Shown here: positions 1 through 12,773 of the stretch, piece by piece | Layout: every line of letters starts with the position of its first letter | How positions within the stretch are numbered: the first letter of the stretch is position 1 | DNA from: Helopsaltes ochotensis | Lineage: Eukaryota > Chordata > Aves > Passeriformes > Locustellidae | DNA length: 64,000 nt | Direction of reading: 5' to 3' | NCBI GenBank assembly: GCA_013400155.1 | Contig: VXBM01000059.1 | Coordinates: 1,294,257-1,358,256, forward strand | Notes under the pieces: generated by a model | Database searches by the model: none | Told to the model about the DNA's origin: nothing | Seen by the model: only the letters and a program-made list of their open reading frames with translations | Program-made: the position numbers and the translations under genes

Positions 1-171
1 CAAGTCTCAATGCTAATCTTGATGGCAGAGACACTTCTCTTTCTGCATCAACCCTTCCCATCTTTTTTTTTTTAATTCCTGTGTTTTCATACATTTCCTC
101 TATTCCTTAGTCTCAGAATCATTTTGGAGTCAGAGTCTGGAGAATTGGTTTTAAATTTCCAAAGAAAAGAG

Positions 172-237
172 AGTGAAAGAAAGAAAGAAAGAAAGAAGAA
201 AGAAGAGTGAAAAGAATGAAAGAAGTTTTGATTTCAC
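172..237. repeat. (GAAA)n purine-rich microsatellite
   Basis: GAAA units run from about 174 to 206 and then decay into GAAGAAA and GAATGAAA variants up to about 235. The purine-only strand could adopt unusual structures, but it is an ordinary simple repeat. Confidence 0.9.
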
Positions 238-1176
238 ATAAGCATAATTCGATGAGCAAGGCTGGTAGTGATCAAAAACTAAGTGCCATAGTTCCCTAGT
301 TTTGTTTTTTTTTTTCCTACATAGATATACACTGATTCCTACTCATATAAGACAATGAATTGAACTCAATAAAGAGGAGGTTTTCAGAATCTTCTCACTC
401 TGGAGAGGGTAAGAGTTTGAATAAACTGCATGGAAAATACAGATAGAAAATAGAGTAAGACCCCATTAGTTATCACAGCCACTGTATCCTGGTACACATC
501 CCCCCTGAAGAACATATGGAAAGCCCAGTCACAGCTGTCCAAGGATTCTTAAAGTGCTTGAGACTAGACCTGTACACTGTTGTTTCCTCACAGAAAATTT
601 CTACCTTCCTCTTTTCCTCACTGCAGAGAAGGAAAAGAAGCTAAAACATGAGCCCTCTTCCTTGAGATGAGTTGGCAAAGATCAAACAGTATTTGCATGA
701 AGTTTCCAATGAAATTTTGCCAGAGGACAAAGGGCTGTACGGGCCAAGAAAAACCAGAAGCTCTACAAGTGTAGGAGGACTGTGTTTGTTGGCTCAGTTT
801 GAGAATAAATTGAAGTCAAACTAAAGAGCCAACAGAGCTGTTTCTTAATTTTTATTATTTTTTTTAATCCCAGCACAGCATGCAAATCATTTGTTTTGGA
901 CTTGAACTGGAGAAGCCAAGTATATAGTATTGTGAAACTGAAATCCATCAATAAAATATTTCATGTTAGGAGACCTGTAGCTGGTAAGCCCAAAGCACTC
1001 CTTGCATTCAATTTTCTGGCTTGGTCACAAGCACTCTTGCTTCCTGATAGATTTAACTAAAATATGCAGGTATTGCCTCACATGTACCTCCTTTGGCTTT
1101 TTCCAATGCTTATAGGCATGTGCACAATGTTTTAGAACACCACCAGACTTTAGTACCAGCAATATCAGTTTCCGGG

Positions 1177-1178
1177 TT

Positions 1179-1209
<31 letters not shown>

Positions 1210-1212
1210 TTT
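1177..1212. repeat. T-rich low-complexity tract
   Basis: Three T runs are separated by single A or AA interruptions. This is simple low-complexity sequence with no sign of retroposition such as flanking duplications. Confidence 0.85.
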
Positions 1213-1820
1213 AACAGACTGCAATGAAGATTTCTGTCTGTGGATGCATCTGGAAGTTGCTGGAACATTTTGACTCATATTCCCAACATATTCTCATAAA
1301 ACTGATCAACTGCTCCCTCCCTGCACACACCATTTTGAGAGAAAGTGATGTGAAAATTATATAAAAATAATATATTTTTGAGAGGAAGAGCACCACACTT
1401 TCTTGAGCCACTCTGTAGCTCTAGGAGTTGACTGTTCTTCTTCCCTTAAACTCTCTCCTGATCTCTCATATCCACAGTTTTGACAGGCTTTCCCACAGGG
1501 CATGCAAGGAACACTCTGCTCTCCACGTATCCATTGGAAGCTCATATGGGGCAATTTTTTAGGAGAAATTTTTTAATCTGGCATAAATTCCTTAGCATGG
1601 TAACACTTCAACACCTTCCCAATGGCTGGGAAAATTCACATTATCCTCGATGAGCTTTAAACAAAGTGCAGATTTGACTGCCCAAAGAAAAAGCAAAAAT
1701 AGAGCTATTTTCAAAGGATTGTTATTATGGTAGCTGATCTGAAGTGTTTCAGAGTAACTTCAGAACAAGTTCAGGACCTACACAAGGAGAAACAACAAGA
1801 AAAAGTGCAATAGCCTGTAT

Positions 1821-1855
1821 GTTTGTTTTTTGTTTTTTGTTCTTTTTTTTTTTTT
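1821..1855. repeat. T/G low-complexity tract
   Basis: TTTGTTTTTTG-type units are followed by a 13-base T run. Low complexity only. Confidence 0.85.
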
Positions 1856-2279
1856 GACCAAAGTGTCATAAAATATTGTGTTTTATTGGTAGGAGTAATA
1901 AAACCAAAGGGGCATGGCCAATTAAAATGTACATTATTTTTAGAGATTAAAGGCAGATCAATTAAGATGATGTTTCAACCCACCTATGGTAATTTATATT
2001 AGCTGAAATTCTGTCCCTAAATATTAAAACAGCAGTCTTGACACTTCCTTTTCCCCTCACAATTTTAGACTTTAGAGACACTTTGCAGTTCAACAGCACA
2101 GAGTAAGAGAAACTCGGCTTTATGCTGCTTCTGGGTGATAGCACAGCTATCCCTGCACCAAAATAAGTGCACAACTGTGTGGGTTTGCTAAAAGACAGAG
2201 TGAAGAATAACAACCTAAATATAAGCACAAAGGCAATTTTAGCTAAGTAAAATACAATTACACCAGCTAGAATTTCTTT

Positions 2280-2640
2280 TGGACATGATTAGTAACAAAC
2301 CCTCCTTGTCCTATGAAAATGCGCCAGGAAATTTTAATTGACTGCAAGCATCCAAGGCTGCCATTAAACACATCATCTGAAAGATTAATGCTTTTGGCCC
2401 ACACTTAACTACCATGTAACCTGCTTTATGGTTTACAAGATGGAATGGCTTTGTTTTACATGACAGTTATTGGGCCTAATTCTGCTCATGGTTATGCCAG
2501 TGAAAATTTTGGAGCAGGTCCATTAAAGTCAATGACTCTATAAAATAAGAATAAAATTAGACTCAGGCCCACCATGCAATTTAATAATAACTATTATTAC
2601 AAGTTAATCCAGATTGTGCTTTTCCAATTGTTAGCAAGTG
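2280..2640. promoter_or_regulatory. Candidate conserved non-coding element with embedded old repeat
   Basis: The stretch has the texture of vertebrate conserved non-coding DNA: dense TAAT/ATTA cores, TTTTAATTGACTGC, TTAATGC, and no simple repeats or open frames. Part of it (2472-2540) resembles an ancient amniote repeat. Conservation is inferred from texture, not measured. Confidence 0.25.
2472..2540 (+). repeat. Likely ancient amniote interspersed repeat fragment
   Basis: The order of blocks GGCCTAATTCTGCTC, GCCAGTGAAAAT, GGAGCAGGTCCATT, AAAGTCAATG matches, with many substitutions, an old repeat found in birds, turtles and crocodilians. As I recall it, that repeat reads roughly 'GGCCTGATTCTGCTC ... 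CCAGTGTAAAT ... CATTGAAGTCAATGG'. The match is from memory and I cannot name the family with certainty. The divergence suggests that the insertion predates birds. Confidence 0.5.
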
Positions 2641-4555
2641 ACCAAGCACTAGATATCACATTCTGCTAAGACAAAAGGTGCCTGCATTAAGACTTGGCCC
2701 TTCCATAGACACCCAGGCTCCCATACCTTCTCTGACATGACACAATGTGATGAGACCACTGCAGGCAGGAATATTCCCTGCCACTTTGGAAGGATCCCCA
2801 TCGTGAAAATGCAAAAGTGAGGAATTCAGAAAGGGATTTTTTTATTATAATAAAATTTATTCGTTTATTCAAAACTGTGCTGTAGAAAGTGAGACCAGCA
2901 TTAGGCCACTGCACAAGTCATTGCACCTGGCATAGCTCTGAGCCAGAGACAGTGAGAGAGGACAGGAAGCAAAAAAGGAATAAGATGCTGTATCAAGGTA
3001 GACACACAGGGATTTGCTCCCCTGCTTAAGAGATGAGTTAAATTATTATTACCTTCTTGGGAGAATCACATACTGAACAAACACAATTGATTCTTGTCCT
3101 CTCCCTTCTGTTTCTGGTGTTCCATTACCACATACTGCTCATTGCTGGAGTTTTTAAATTGTAAACTGTTGCTAACCAGCAGCTTTACAAGGACCACATG
3201 GACATGAAAAGCAGTGCTTCCCTCTCAACTCCACTGACAACCAGCTGACTCCAAAAAGAATGTTTCTATCTATTACAGCACATGTGCAGGTTGATAGCTT
3301 TCAAATGATTCCATTTATATTAGAGCTGGTAAAGTGATATTCTATTATTTCATTGAAAATAAAATGTATTGAGACATTTCTTGCTGTTTTCCATCTTCCT
3401 TCTATTTTAATATTATTTTAACGGTGATTTGTGCTATCTAACAACTAAAAGTTATCCAAAAAAATTGTTGTATGTCACATCCATTGCATTAAAGATTATC
3501 TGTGTTTATAAAACAAGATTGTTTTATGAATAAAATACACTGACAAAATAGAGCTGTTTCAACAGCAAATGTGTCAGGTAAAAATACAGTGATATATAGC
3601 TTGAATTTCTACACTTCAGTGCATCTCTTGAGGGCGTGAAATGCTTAATAGATGGTAGAATGTATTATTCTCCAAATCTTCTTTTATATGCCTATTTCAA
3701 ATATTTGATTATTGCCTGGCAAATAACAGATGCTTCATCAGTTGAAGAACAGACCAGAGAAGAGAGTGTAAATTGTAGCACCCAATTGTTGACTGACTGC
3801 TACTGAAAATGTGCAGCTACTGCCACATGACAACCTTCCTCTGCTGTCTGCAGCCACCGTTTCATGGAACAGCAATGAAAGCTCTGGGACACTGGGAAAA
3901 ACTCACCCAGAGACCAATCCCACCCCATTAATTTTTAAGTGCATAGAATGCTCCAGAGGACAGAAAAGCCCACCTGGGGCCCACCACCATCACAGCAGCC
4001 ACTGATCTATTGGCGTCAGGCGTCAGGATCTGGGTGATGAAAAGGCTATGAACCTTCTGGTTTCACTGCTCATTCCCTCCTTCCTTGAGCTCCTTCACCC
4101 TGGCCACCCCAGAAACTTCATGGAGACCAATTTAGTTGCATCCTACACTGAAGATGTAAAGAGCTGCATCTGAATTGAGTCTGGGAGAGGCCAAGGAGAC
4201 TGGCAACCAAAACCCCTTTCTGAGGCTGTGCTATGAAGGAAGGTCCTGAGAGCAGGGCAGTTTTGTGAAACAGAGTGGTGAGGGGCTTCTGAGCCAACCA
4301 CAAATAGCTGGGCATGTTGCAGAGAGACTGAAAAAACCCCAAAAGCTGCCCAGAGAAGAGCAAGATATAAAGGACCTGAAGCAAAAAGTTACTCTTGGAG
4401 TCTGATGATTTCACCTTTCTGCATATTCAGTGACGGTCCTAAAGGGAAAGATAAATGGATAATGTGGCTTTTGAATAGCAAAATAAATGGCTCATCCCTG
4501 AGGCTCCAAAAGTTTTAATGAAGTGATATAAGTTGGACATAAGTAACACAAGTAG
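2641..4555. other. Unassigned non-coding stretch
   Basis: Nothing recognisable. Small open frames near 2.7-2.9, 3.8-4.0 and 4.1-4.4 kb (64-98 codons) have no domain, no supporting signals and no compositional change that would suggest coding. Confidence 0.7.
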
Positions 4556-4559
4556 GAAG

Positions 4560-4780
4560 CATTTCAACTAGTCTTCTTCCTCGCTAGTGTCAACAAGTAC
4601 GGGACTGAGGGGACAGAGCGGGACTGGAGGCACCACTAGCACCACTGGGCCCAGCGACAGACTGCGCAGGGTACTGGGCACAGGAGAAATTGCGTCTCTC
4701 CTTCTCTCAGTGCCAGCCCACATGCTCAAACCACCCTGCCCCGTTGCTTGCTACCCCCGCTGAGCACACTCACAAATTAC
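4560..4780. other. Small GC- and CpG-richer patch
   Basis: About eight CpG dinucleotides fall within 4572-4757, clearly more than in the flanking kilobases. No TATA/AATAAA pair or long frame is seen, so this could be an unmethylated regulatory patch, part of an old GC-rich repeat, or chance. Confidence 0.3.
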
Positions 4781-7700
4781 TGAGGGCCATTCTGCAATAA
4801 GCCAATTGTGTTATCCAAGCCTTGAACGCTTAGAGAAGCCTTTTTATCCAGCAACAACATAACAGGGAAGGTGCCAACAGATCCAAATGGGCTCTGGAAT
4901 GATTTATTCAGCCTAGGCTTCTAAGCCCCTTTTCCTCAGCATTAATACTGAGATTAATGTGTCCCATCAGTGCGCTGCCAACAGGAACTTTAATAAAAGC
5001 AAGAACAACTAGCTGGCCTGGCTTTCTTTCTACTTAAGGTTAGGACATATTAAAACCAGCAGCCTACAAAGACCTTCCCTTTAATTTACTTATTACTTTA
5101 CAAAATGAAAATAATTTCATTCAATTTAAATAAAACACAGAGATTACAACACATAGGTACACCACTGCCTAAAGTGAATCATTAGTCAATTTTTAAAAGG
5201 ATAGCAGTAATATATCTGCATATTTTAAAAGGCGAGTCTGCATCTTAAAACTTTCTAATAACTTAGTGTAGACAGGTGTATTTGAACTAAAGCACACAAT
5301 ATACAACATTTATGAAGGATGCCAGATCCATAATGACAATAACTGAAATCCATAGACAACATGGTGGACGTGATGCATCTACAAACTAACATTAAAGACT
5401 TTGTTAGACATGAAAGAACAATTGTTTATATAAGTATTGTCAAAACTGTGTCCCTTTTAAATCTGTTTATCCTCACCTAATGCCAGGGAAAATACAAGTG
5501 TACCATGACAATGGTCTCAGCCCTTAAACCTCCAACTGCCAGCAAATCACAACAAGCTGGGCTAGATTTTGCCCAGGATGACTTTTGAGCTTAACAACAC
5601 GCTATATCTTCAAACCCCCAGTTTCAGGATTCAAGCCCAAGGTATTTCCAGAATAACTTGAAGAGTACCTAATGAATGCCACTTGAAAATATAAAAAATT
5701 AAAAAAAAAATAATCCAAACCTCTGTTCTACAAGTTGCTGAGACAGTTTAGTGAAATTCCAACAAAGTCACCTAAATGGACTGTGACTGATGCTGCAGAC
5801 TGGGTATTACATATCTGAATGCATAAAGGGTATTCTTTTGGCAATTGCATAGCTGTCTGAGCCATTTAACAGTAAGCTTTCAAATTAAATGCTGATCACA
5901 TTGCTATACTAAAAAAATGTGTCCATTTCTACCTGAGAGGTGTTTTAAGATCTTTTTCTTGTGGTCACCAATCTTCCTGCCTTCTTTGCTGGAAAAAGTA
6001 CAAATGTGTGCTCACATACTTCTCTTTTCTTCTTTCCCATCCCCAGCTGTACCAATTGTTCACCTGGCTCAGGCACAGAAGCTGCAGAATTTCTGGGTGG
6101 TGGTGATGGGTGAGTGGAGCAGAAACTTCATTTCCCCCTAAAAGGCAGAGGTCGCTCAGCTGAAAGAACAGAAAGGCCTTTTATTCTTATAAAGAAAAGC
6201 GGAGGAAAAAGCACTTCACAGTGAAGATGAAAAATATTTTATTTGAATCCTGGGAAGAACTTGTTCTGCTTACACAGGAGAATGGTCTATTCACAGCACA
6301 ATTTCAATAGCCTGTAGCTTTTCAAATGTCCACAACTGGCAAAAAGGATACAATTTTACATTTATTTTTATTTTTAGAAGCTTTCTGAAGATCTGCATGT
6401 GTGCCAGACAAGGACATTTCATGTTATCTCATTCAATTTAGGTATTTAAAATGTTTTAATCTCAGGCACTTAGATTTTGAACTTCACCTATTTAGCCACT
6501 ATCGCAACAATAATGTAGCATTGCCTCAAATTTTTAAACGAAAGTTATGGCAAGAAAAAAATGTAAAGTTTATCTAAAGGTCTTCATTTTTTTCATTTCA
6601 TTGAATGCCTTACAATAATTTTTAAAATTCTAAAATGTTTTCTAGAAATGCAGGGATTGTAATCCTTGAATTGCCAATGCTTTGTCACTGCAAAAGGCAA
6701 ATGCTTGCAAAAAAAAAAATTATACAAAATTTGTAATGATAATGTGATAATGTAAGTGAAATGTTCTATGTCTAGAGTTTTACTAGAAACACTACATAAA
6801 TCAGTCAACAATGTAAAAATTGAGAACTGTAAAATGTAAAATTGATATTTAGCACAGAGAAGTTTCAAAGAGGTGCAATTATATAATTTCTTTAATCAAG
6901 GGACACGAGCAATATCACAGGACAGATCTCACCTAACCACAGGGGTGCAGCTTTGATTAGCAATATTTACATTTAAAGCCAGAGATCTCAGTTTACGCAG
7001 CGCTTAGTGAATACCAGCAAAATGGAAATTCAGAATGTCACAGTCAGAACAAAAATTTCCTGCATACAAATTATCAAACTTTTCATTATGAGCTTTACAT
7101 TTTTGAAAACTCACACTATTAAGCTAAATTTTAACCAATTTACCTAATTTTGCGAAGTAAGAAATAGTGGCAGACGCTATTGCTGATTTCAACCTGAAAC
7201 TAACAACAATCTTTTCAAATTAAAAATATGATCTTTTCCTCTTATATAAAGTTGAAAAGAGAGGTAGACCCATTGAGACCCAGCAAACTTTTTTTTTTCC
7301 AGCCTCTGCAGTGAGCTTGGAAAGAACACAGATAAATGGCTTGAGGAATCAACCTACCTCTAAATTTGATTTTACCAATCCGTGGTTTCTTGTTAAATCC
7401 TGTGCTCATCTGTGTTTGAAATAGCAGTAGACCAAAAAAGTCTGGTGTTTTCTAACAAAAGGTTAATGGCCTCCCTCTCCAACCCTGCGCTGAGCTGTTT
7501 TCTGAGTTATTAGGTTTTGTTGGAAAGAAAAAAAATGCCATCCACAAGCCCTATTCTATTTCCATACCATCTTCAGTTCTTCCTTTTACCGTGGCTTTTC
7601 TTTTTGCTCATTTGCATTCCCTGTCTCATGCTGCCTTTGAATAACAACTGAAGATAATTTGTCCCAGTTAAATACCCCCAGATTTTGAGAAAGTCTGATC

Positions 7701-9510
7701 ATGGATCCGAATATGGTGAAACAAATCACCACAGTAAAGACTCTGAGGTATGCAGCAATCCAGACTGGGATTCCTTACAGGGTGAGCCCTCTTGGGCTTG
7801 AGAGTTGGGAGCAGAATGGGGTTGGCACCATCAGGATTATTTCATTTTTGGAGAGGAGATCATGCAGGCCTCTACCCAGGGTAAGGGGAAGCCCTACTCT
7901 TATTTTTTTTCTGAACTGGTTAAACCATTTCTAATTAATTATGATGGTTTCAGCTAAAAGTTTCCAGATGAACAGTTCAAGCTGGACCCAACACTGAACA
8001 ATCATTGTGTTATAGAAGTGCTCTGGTGCACTAATTTTTGTACTAAAGTCCTAATTTTTTGATTCAATGAAAGTACAAAAAAATGAGCAGCATATGTTAT
8101 CTCAATCCAGGAGATTTAAAAAACTCAGATATCTTGTGATTGTGTAGCTTCTTTAGCAGGATAAAAATTCCTTTTCACCCCCTTCTCCTTTGCAAAAATC
8201 TCCCCTTGCTGTGTCTTAAAAATGTCAGACATACTTTACTGTTTCCAAATAAACACATCATTTTTGGCAGAATTAGTAGACAAGAAAGGTAGGGGCATTG
8301 TTGTTATAGGAGTTCATAGAAAAAGCAAATTTTAATGTTTTAAAATTTAAGACTTTCCTAAAGTTTTAAAATACATCCTCCCTGACTCCATCTCTGCTGT
8401 TGTCAAAAGCATTATATAGTGTCCCTTTGGAAAAGTAAATCTGATTAATTAGTATCATTTTCCATGTAGAATTCAACAGCTATATCAACAGCCATAGATT
8501 TTTCTTAACACATATTCTATTATTGTTTTCAGTATTGTTAAAATCTAAAATTATTTAATTGTTGAACCATTGTGTTCTGCACATTGCTTGCAAAGTTCGT
8601 CAAGTGAAAGCAATTTTTCTTATAGTGTTTTAGAATGATACTGAAGCACACTTTTTCTTCAGAGCTGCTCTAACACTGTATACAAGAGCAGGATTGCTTT
8701 TCAGTAGAAGTTCTGCGCATAAAGGAAAAGACAGAAGAAAAAACTCAACAGAGAAAGTGAAAATGCCAGAAAAGACTTTCTGTTGCAGCACTGTAGTTCA
8801 ACAGCAAGCTTGTATAATTTGTGATATCAATGACATTAAAAAAAACCCCCAAACTGCTTTCAGGGCTGCCTAGTGAGTCTATGGTGATTTCAGCTGCAGT
8901 TCTTCAGCAGAAAAACCATCACAGCACCTGGATATTGACTCTGTCACACGCTTTGGATTTTGTGAAGGAAGGTAAGCAGTTGGAGGCCACTGCCCACAGA
9001 AATCCTCACATCTCACAGAAATTACTGCCTTGAAGGCGCTGCTCTTCCATACCTTTGCCGCTTTCAGTTCACAGACAAATAAAGCAGGGCTACAGCTCTT
9101 AAGCAGCAGCAAGGAAGCTCCTCTGGAAAGGATTCACATCACCAGCTCCTCCTGGTGCCAGCTATCAGCCCTGAGGAATAGCTAGTCCTGCCTGCTCTGC
9201 GCCAGCTTAGAGCTGGAATTGCAAAGGCTGCAGGTTTTAGCTCTGGAAATCTAACACCTTTCTTTAATATTCACTTCATAAAAACAATTTCAGAAGTCCC
9301 CCGGCACTCTGCGCAATTTCAGCTAACACATAGTTCCATTAAAAAGTAAGGGAGCAAAAGTGTATGTTTACTTCCATATTCATACCCACAGAAATTCTTG
9401 CAAAAGAAAAAATCAGAAAAAATAAAGAAACAAACCCTACCAATGTTTATTTTGTTGTAACAAAAAAGCAGGATTTCAACATTCACCAGAGCAACCATAA
9501 ATAACATGGC
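4781..9510. other. Unassigned AT-rich non-coding stretch
   Basis: No coding frame above 91 codons and no repeat family recognised. A short A-rich run lies at about 5690-5712 and a 9-base A run at about 6709-6718. A 77-codon frame at 7701-7934 and overlapping frames at 8821-9112 are unremarkable. Confidence 0.7.
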
Positions 9511-9720
9511 CATCTTTAATTTGGCCTCCAATATCTGACCAACCTTGATTTATCCGCAGACAAAACCAAGCATCTCTAATTTGCTAACCAATCACTGCAA
9601 TTCTTTTCTTACCAACCAATAATTCTGCCATCTCTAATTTACCAATAAATAATTCTGCACTCTCAAATTTACTAACCGATAATGTGACCAATTTGCTGAC
9701 CAATGATTGTGTCAACTGGT
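9511..9720 (+). repeat. Degenerate CCAAT-containing tandem repeat, possible LTR U3 region
   Basis: Four to five degenerate units start at 9511, 9571, 9629 and 9659, with a partial unit from 9690. The shared core is roughly CATCTCTAATTT followed by CTAACCAAT and AATTCTGC. Unit length varies from about 30 to 60 bases. The repeated CCAAT boxes and an AATAAAG at 9781 are what an old retroviral LTR (enhancer repeats followed by a polyadenylation signal) would show. I see no clear TG...CA ends or target duplication. The tandem repeat is solid; the LTR reading is inference. Confidence 0.6.
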
Positions 9721-10014
9721 AATAGTGCCCCTAGCAAACAGCAATTTGCCAAGCAATATTTGGACCTTTTCCCCCCCAGCAATAAAGAACTGTAGTGGTC
9801 TTTTATTCAGTATCTACTGCATTGCTCTGAAACTGCTTAATGTCGATAGTGAGGTTTTTTTACAAAGTATTTGCTTTCTGAGGGGATATTTGTTTACACT
9901 GACTGCTTAAAAATTGCACGGATATCTCTTAAATGTCTGCGAAGCAGAATACTGTTTTCTCTTTTAGGAGCATTTCCATTTGAGGGAAGCCTGTTTTTCT
10001 GTTTGCAGTACTCC
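9721..10014 (+). other. Stretch downstream of the CCAAT repeat
   Basis: It contains AATAAAG at 9781, a polypyrimidine segment ending in TTTTAG near 9968, and a second TTTGCAG near 10009. An open frame of 114 codons (9871-10215) crosses it with no recognised domain. It could be the R/U5 part of an old LTR or unrelated flank. Confidence 0.25.
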
Positions 10015-10100
10015 CGGGCATATTGCTCGCTCCCCTGTAAGTCCTGTTGTCATCACGCTGGGATTTGGCGGCAGCTCCGCGGCGCTTGGCCAGCGTGCCT
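10015..10100. other. Short CpG cluster
   Basis: About eight CpGs lie within roughly 85 bases, including CCCGGG and a CCGCGGCGC block, in an otherwise CpG-poor neighbourhood. It is too short for a conventional CpG island. It may be part of the putative LTR upstream or a small regulatory patch. Confidence 0.4.
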
Positions 10101-10991
10101 TGGGACAGCAGTGACACTGCTGCCCAGCTCTGACACCCTGCTGACCCTACCACCCAAGCTGATCCTGTCTGGGCAGACATTTCAGCAGAAGGAGTTCATA
10201 TATAAAGCCTTGTGATTGATTTGTCTTTTCTGATTCCTACGTCCCTTTGGCTTGCGTGGAAAAAAAAGGGTCTTGAATTATTGGTTCCTTTAAACAATAA
10301 TAATGGCATTTTGAAGTCATGTAGCAACTCCTGCAGTCAATTTTACCTCCAAGAATTGTTACCAGTTTTGTGTAATTTTGCTAGTTCATATTAAAGTCAT
10401 TAGCTAACACAACATTAGCTCAGTGAGCAACCACTCTAACACCATTTTACAAGGCAAGTCGACAGAGAATGAGGGCAAAGCAGGAGGGACCATCAGGGCT
10501 GAAATCAGTAAAAAATTTCTGAACATCAAGTCACACAGAAGGCTACAGAAAATAAAACATTGCAAAGCTATACAACAGAATACAAAGACAGGCATGGAGT
10601 TTGGGCTCAGGTCTATGCAAAAAACAGTACCTGCACCAGCTCACTACATATTATTCCTTATAACCAACCTTCTAATATAGTTTACTTATTAATTTATTGC
10701 ATATTCCAGGAAAGGGTTCAGAGAAACATTTATTCCAAAACACAATTTGGAGATTTCTAGTTTTTACAAGAAAAAAAAGAGACAGTTGCAGTAGACTGGA
10801 AGCACACTTTAAAACTGCATAGCAAGTCCCCTTCTTTATCCTTGTCTTTCCCATCTTGTGGAATAAGCACAGCCTAAGCAGCACCACTGCTTCTCACTCT
10901 TTTCTTCCTGAAGTATCCTGGGTTTCTTGAAAGCAGAGGCAGAAATGCCATTCTGGGTGGCTGTTCCTTTAGAGGAGGTTGTGAATAGGCA

Positions 10992-11034
10992 GAGTTAGCC
11001 AAGAAGGAAAGGGAGTTGGCCAAGAAGGCAGGAA
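10992..11034. repeat. 22-base imperfect tandem duplication
   Basis: Two units, AGTTAGCCAAGAAGGA and AGTTGGCCAAGAAGGC, start 22 bases apart. This is an ordinary slippage-type local duplication. Confidence 0.75.
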
Positions 11035-11143
11035 TTCCCAGACGCCCAGAGGTTTGGTATGTTTAATGTTCTCTCAGTGTTGGAAGAACAAGCATAATAC
11101 AACCAAAGTTGTACTACAGCTTATTCCTGAACCCAGCTATAGG

Positions 11144-11189
11144 ACAAAAATAGGATATATATAAGGATAAAGGATATAAGGATAAATAA
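11144..11189. repeat. AAGGATA-type short repeat
   Basis: Several GGATA-containing units occur in a row, with a short TATATA core between them. A minor simple-repeat patch. Confidence 0.6.
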
Positions 11190-12540
11190 CTCTGATGACA
11201 GCTTCAGTCATGCTTGCGGCAAAGATTTCAAGTAGCCATAACATTAGAGGGTTTTCCACAGAAATATTTGGTTTACAAGCTTGGACTTGTTCACTTTTCA
11301 GCGACAAGCATTTCATTAGCCAGTACTGGAAAGATTAACTTGAATACAAAAAGCAGCACTGTTCAGCTGGAGAGCCTGAAAAGTAGGTGTGATGAGGAAA
11401 AGGCACTAAGAATGTGTTTGCGCGCATCTCAACCTCATTTAAAGCAGAAGAGGGTAGGAAAATGTCCTAAGTAGGAGAAAAAACTTGCCGAGGCACAATG
11501 AATGTGAGAGCAGGGGGGCCAAGATATAAGTCAAGAAGGAAAGTGGCAGAAAGCAGGAATATGCCTGCCTACACCTTGAAGGATGGGACAAGTCTCTAGA
11601 TGTGTACAGCTGCCTGTTTTTCACTTCAAGGGAAAGTGGGCATGAGAGGAGAAAACTGTACCTGTTCAGGAGCTCCTCAGTTTGTTTTACAGTATGCACA
11701 CGAGTACATCCACAAGGTTACAGGGGAGAGTACAAGGAGAAGCATCAAAGGATAAAAGGCATTAAAAATATATGGTATAACTGTAATGTTTTACTCTGGG
11801 AGGGAGCATGAGGATTGATGCAGGTGGGAAGACGGTTTTGTCTTGTCTGGTTAAATTTTCTACATTAGAGTACTATTGATTTTCCTAAGTATATAGGATA
11901 CTGTATATACCCCATTCTGCTACCCTTACACAGGTTAATTCTTTTATCCATTTCAAATGCAGTCAATCAATAACAGTGATCAGGTAGGTTGTGAAATTGC
12001 CTGGAAAACACATCCACAAAGTAAACCCAATACATTGGCCTGTCTATGTGACTTAAAGCTTAGCACAGCATTGAAAATCACTAATGGAACACTGTGCAGT
12101 TTGTTCATGCTACGAGCAGTCAGGAATCATGCATAATGTAATAGTGCATCTGCTAACAGCAGCTCACACAAGCTAATTTAATCTTGTTTTACACTAGACA
12201 CAAGGAATTAATCTTTAAAGCTGCTCCCGTGATTCTCTTTGGCCCTTAAAATATCGAGGGTCTTTCCACCTCCTCATTTACAATACTGTAAAGGGATGCA
12301 TTTCAGTTATCATCAAGTATTTACACTTCATCTACATTAGCTGGAAAATGGATGCAACTCCATAATTTATCAGTCTTAAAGAGCACAATGCTGGCCCAGT
12401 CCAGAAGCTGTGTTTTGTGTCCTCACATCTGAAACCAGTATTAAGTCTCAGACTCTGCTGTGGAAGTTAGATCTCCTAAATGATTCATATTTGAAAATAA
12501 ATAAATTACTTTTTTTAATTATTATTATTTCTCGATTTTC

Positions 12541-12700
12541 ATAGAATCACAGAATCTGCCGAGTTGGAAGGGACCCACAAGGAACTTCAAGCCCAACTCC
12601 TGGCCCTGCACAGGATTATCCCCAAGAGTCACAGCATGTGTCTGATGCCCCTCAGGACATTCTTGGCTCTCCTGCCTGCCAGGGCACACGTTGGCTGCAT
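12541..12700 (-). mobile_element. CR1 LINE 3' fragment (minus strand)
   Basis: The left edge reads ATAGAATCACAGAATC, the reverse complement of the CR1 3' terminus. It is followed by GTTGGAAGGGACCCACAAGG and CCCAACTCCTGGCCCTGCAC, the conserved avian CR1 3' UTR blocks in reverse. Only about 160 bases remain, so this is a dead, 5'-truncated copy. The subfamily cannot be named from sight. Confidence 0.9.
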
Positions 12701-12736
12701 TAATTACACAGACTGTCTCACAGTTTACCTTTAATA

Positions 12737-12773
12737 TTTTTATTATTATTATTTTATTATTATTATTATTATT
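12737..12773. repeat. (TTA)n microsatellite
   Basis: ATT/TTA triplets, about 12 units with one interruption. It lies just beyond the CR1 fragment. Confidence 0.9.

Larger units (their letters stand above)
1..2279. other. Unassigned AT-rich non-coding stretch
   Basis: No gene is supported. Open frames reach at most about 88 codons and have no recognisable domain. The stretch holds a GAAA simple repeat (about 174-206) and two T-rich tracts (1177-1212 and 1821-1855). The first tract is followed by AACAG and so mimics a splice acceptor, but no coding-like frame follows it. The rest shows no structure I can name. Confidence 0.7.
10181..12540. other. Unassigned stretch, partly purine-rich, with short tandem duplications
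   Basis: Around 10.99-11.80 kb the plus strand is rich in A and G and holds a 22-base imperfect duplication and an AAGGATA-rich run. Open frames of 69-86 codons here have no recognisable content. No gene is supported. Confidence 0.6.
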
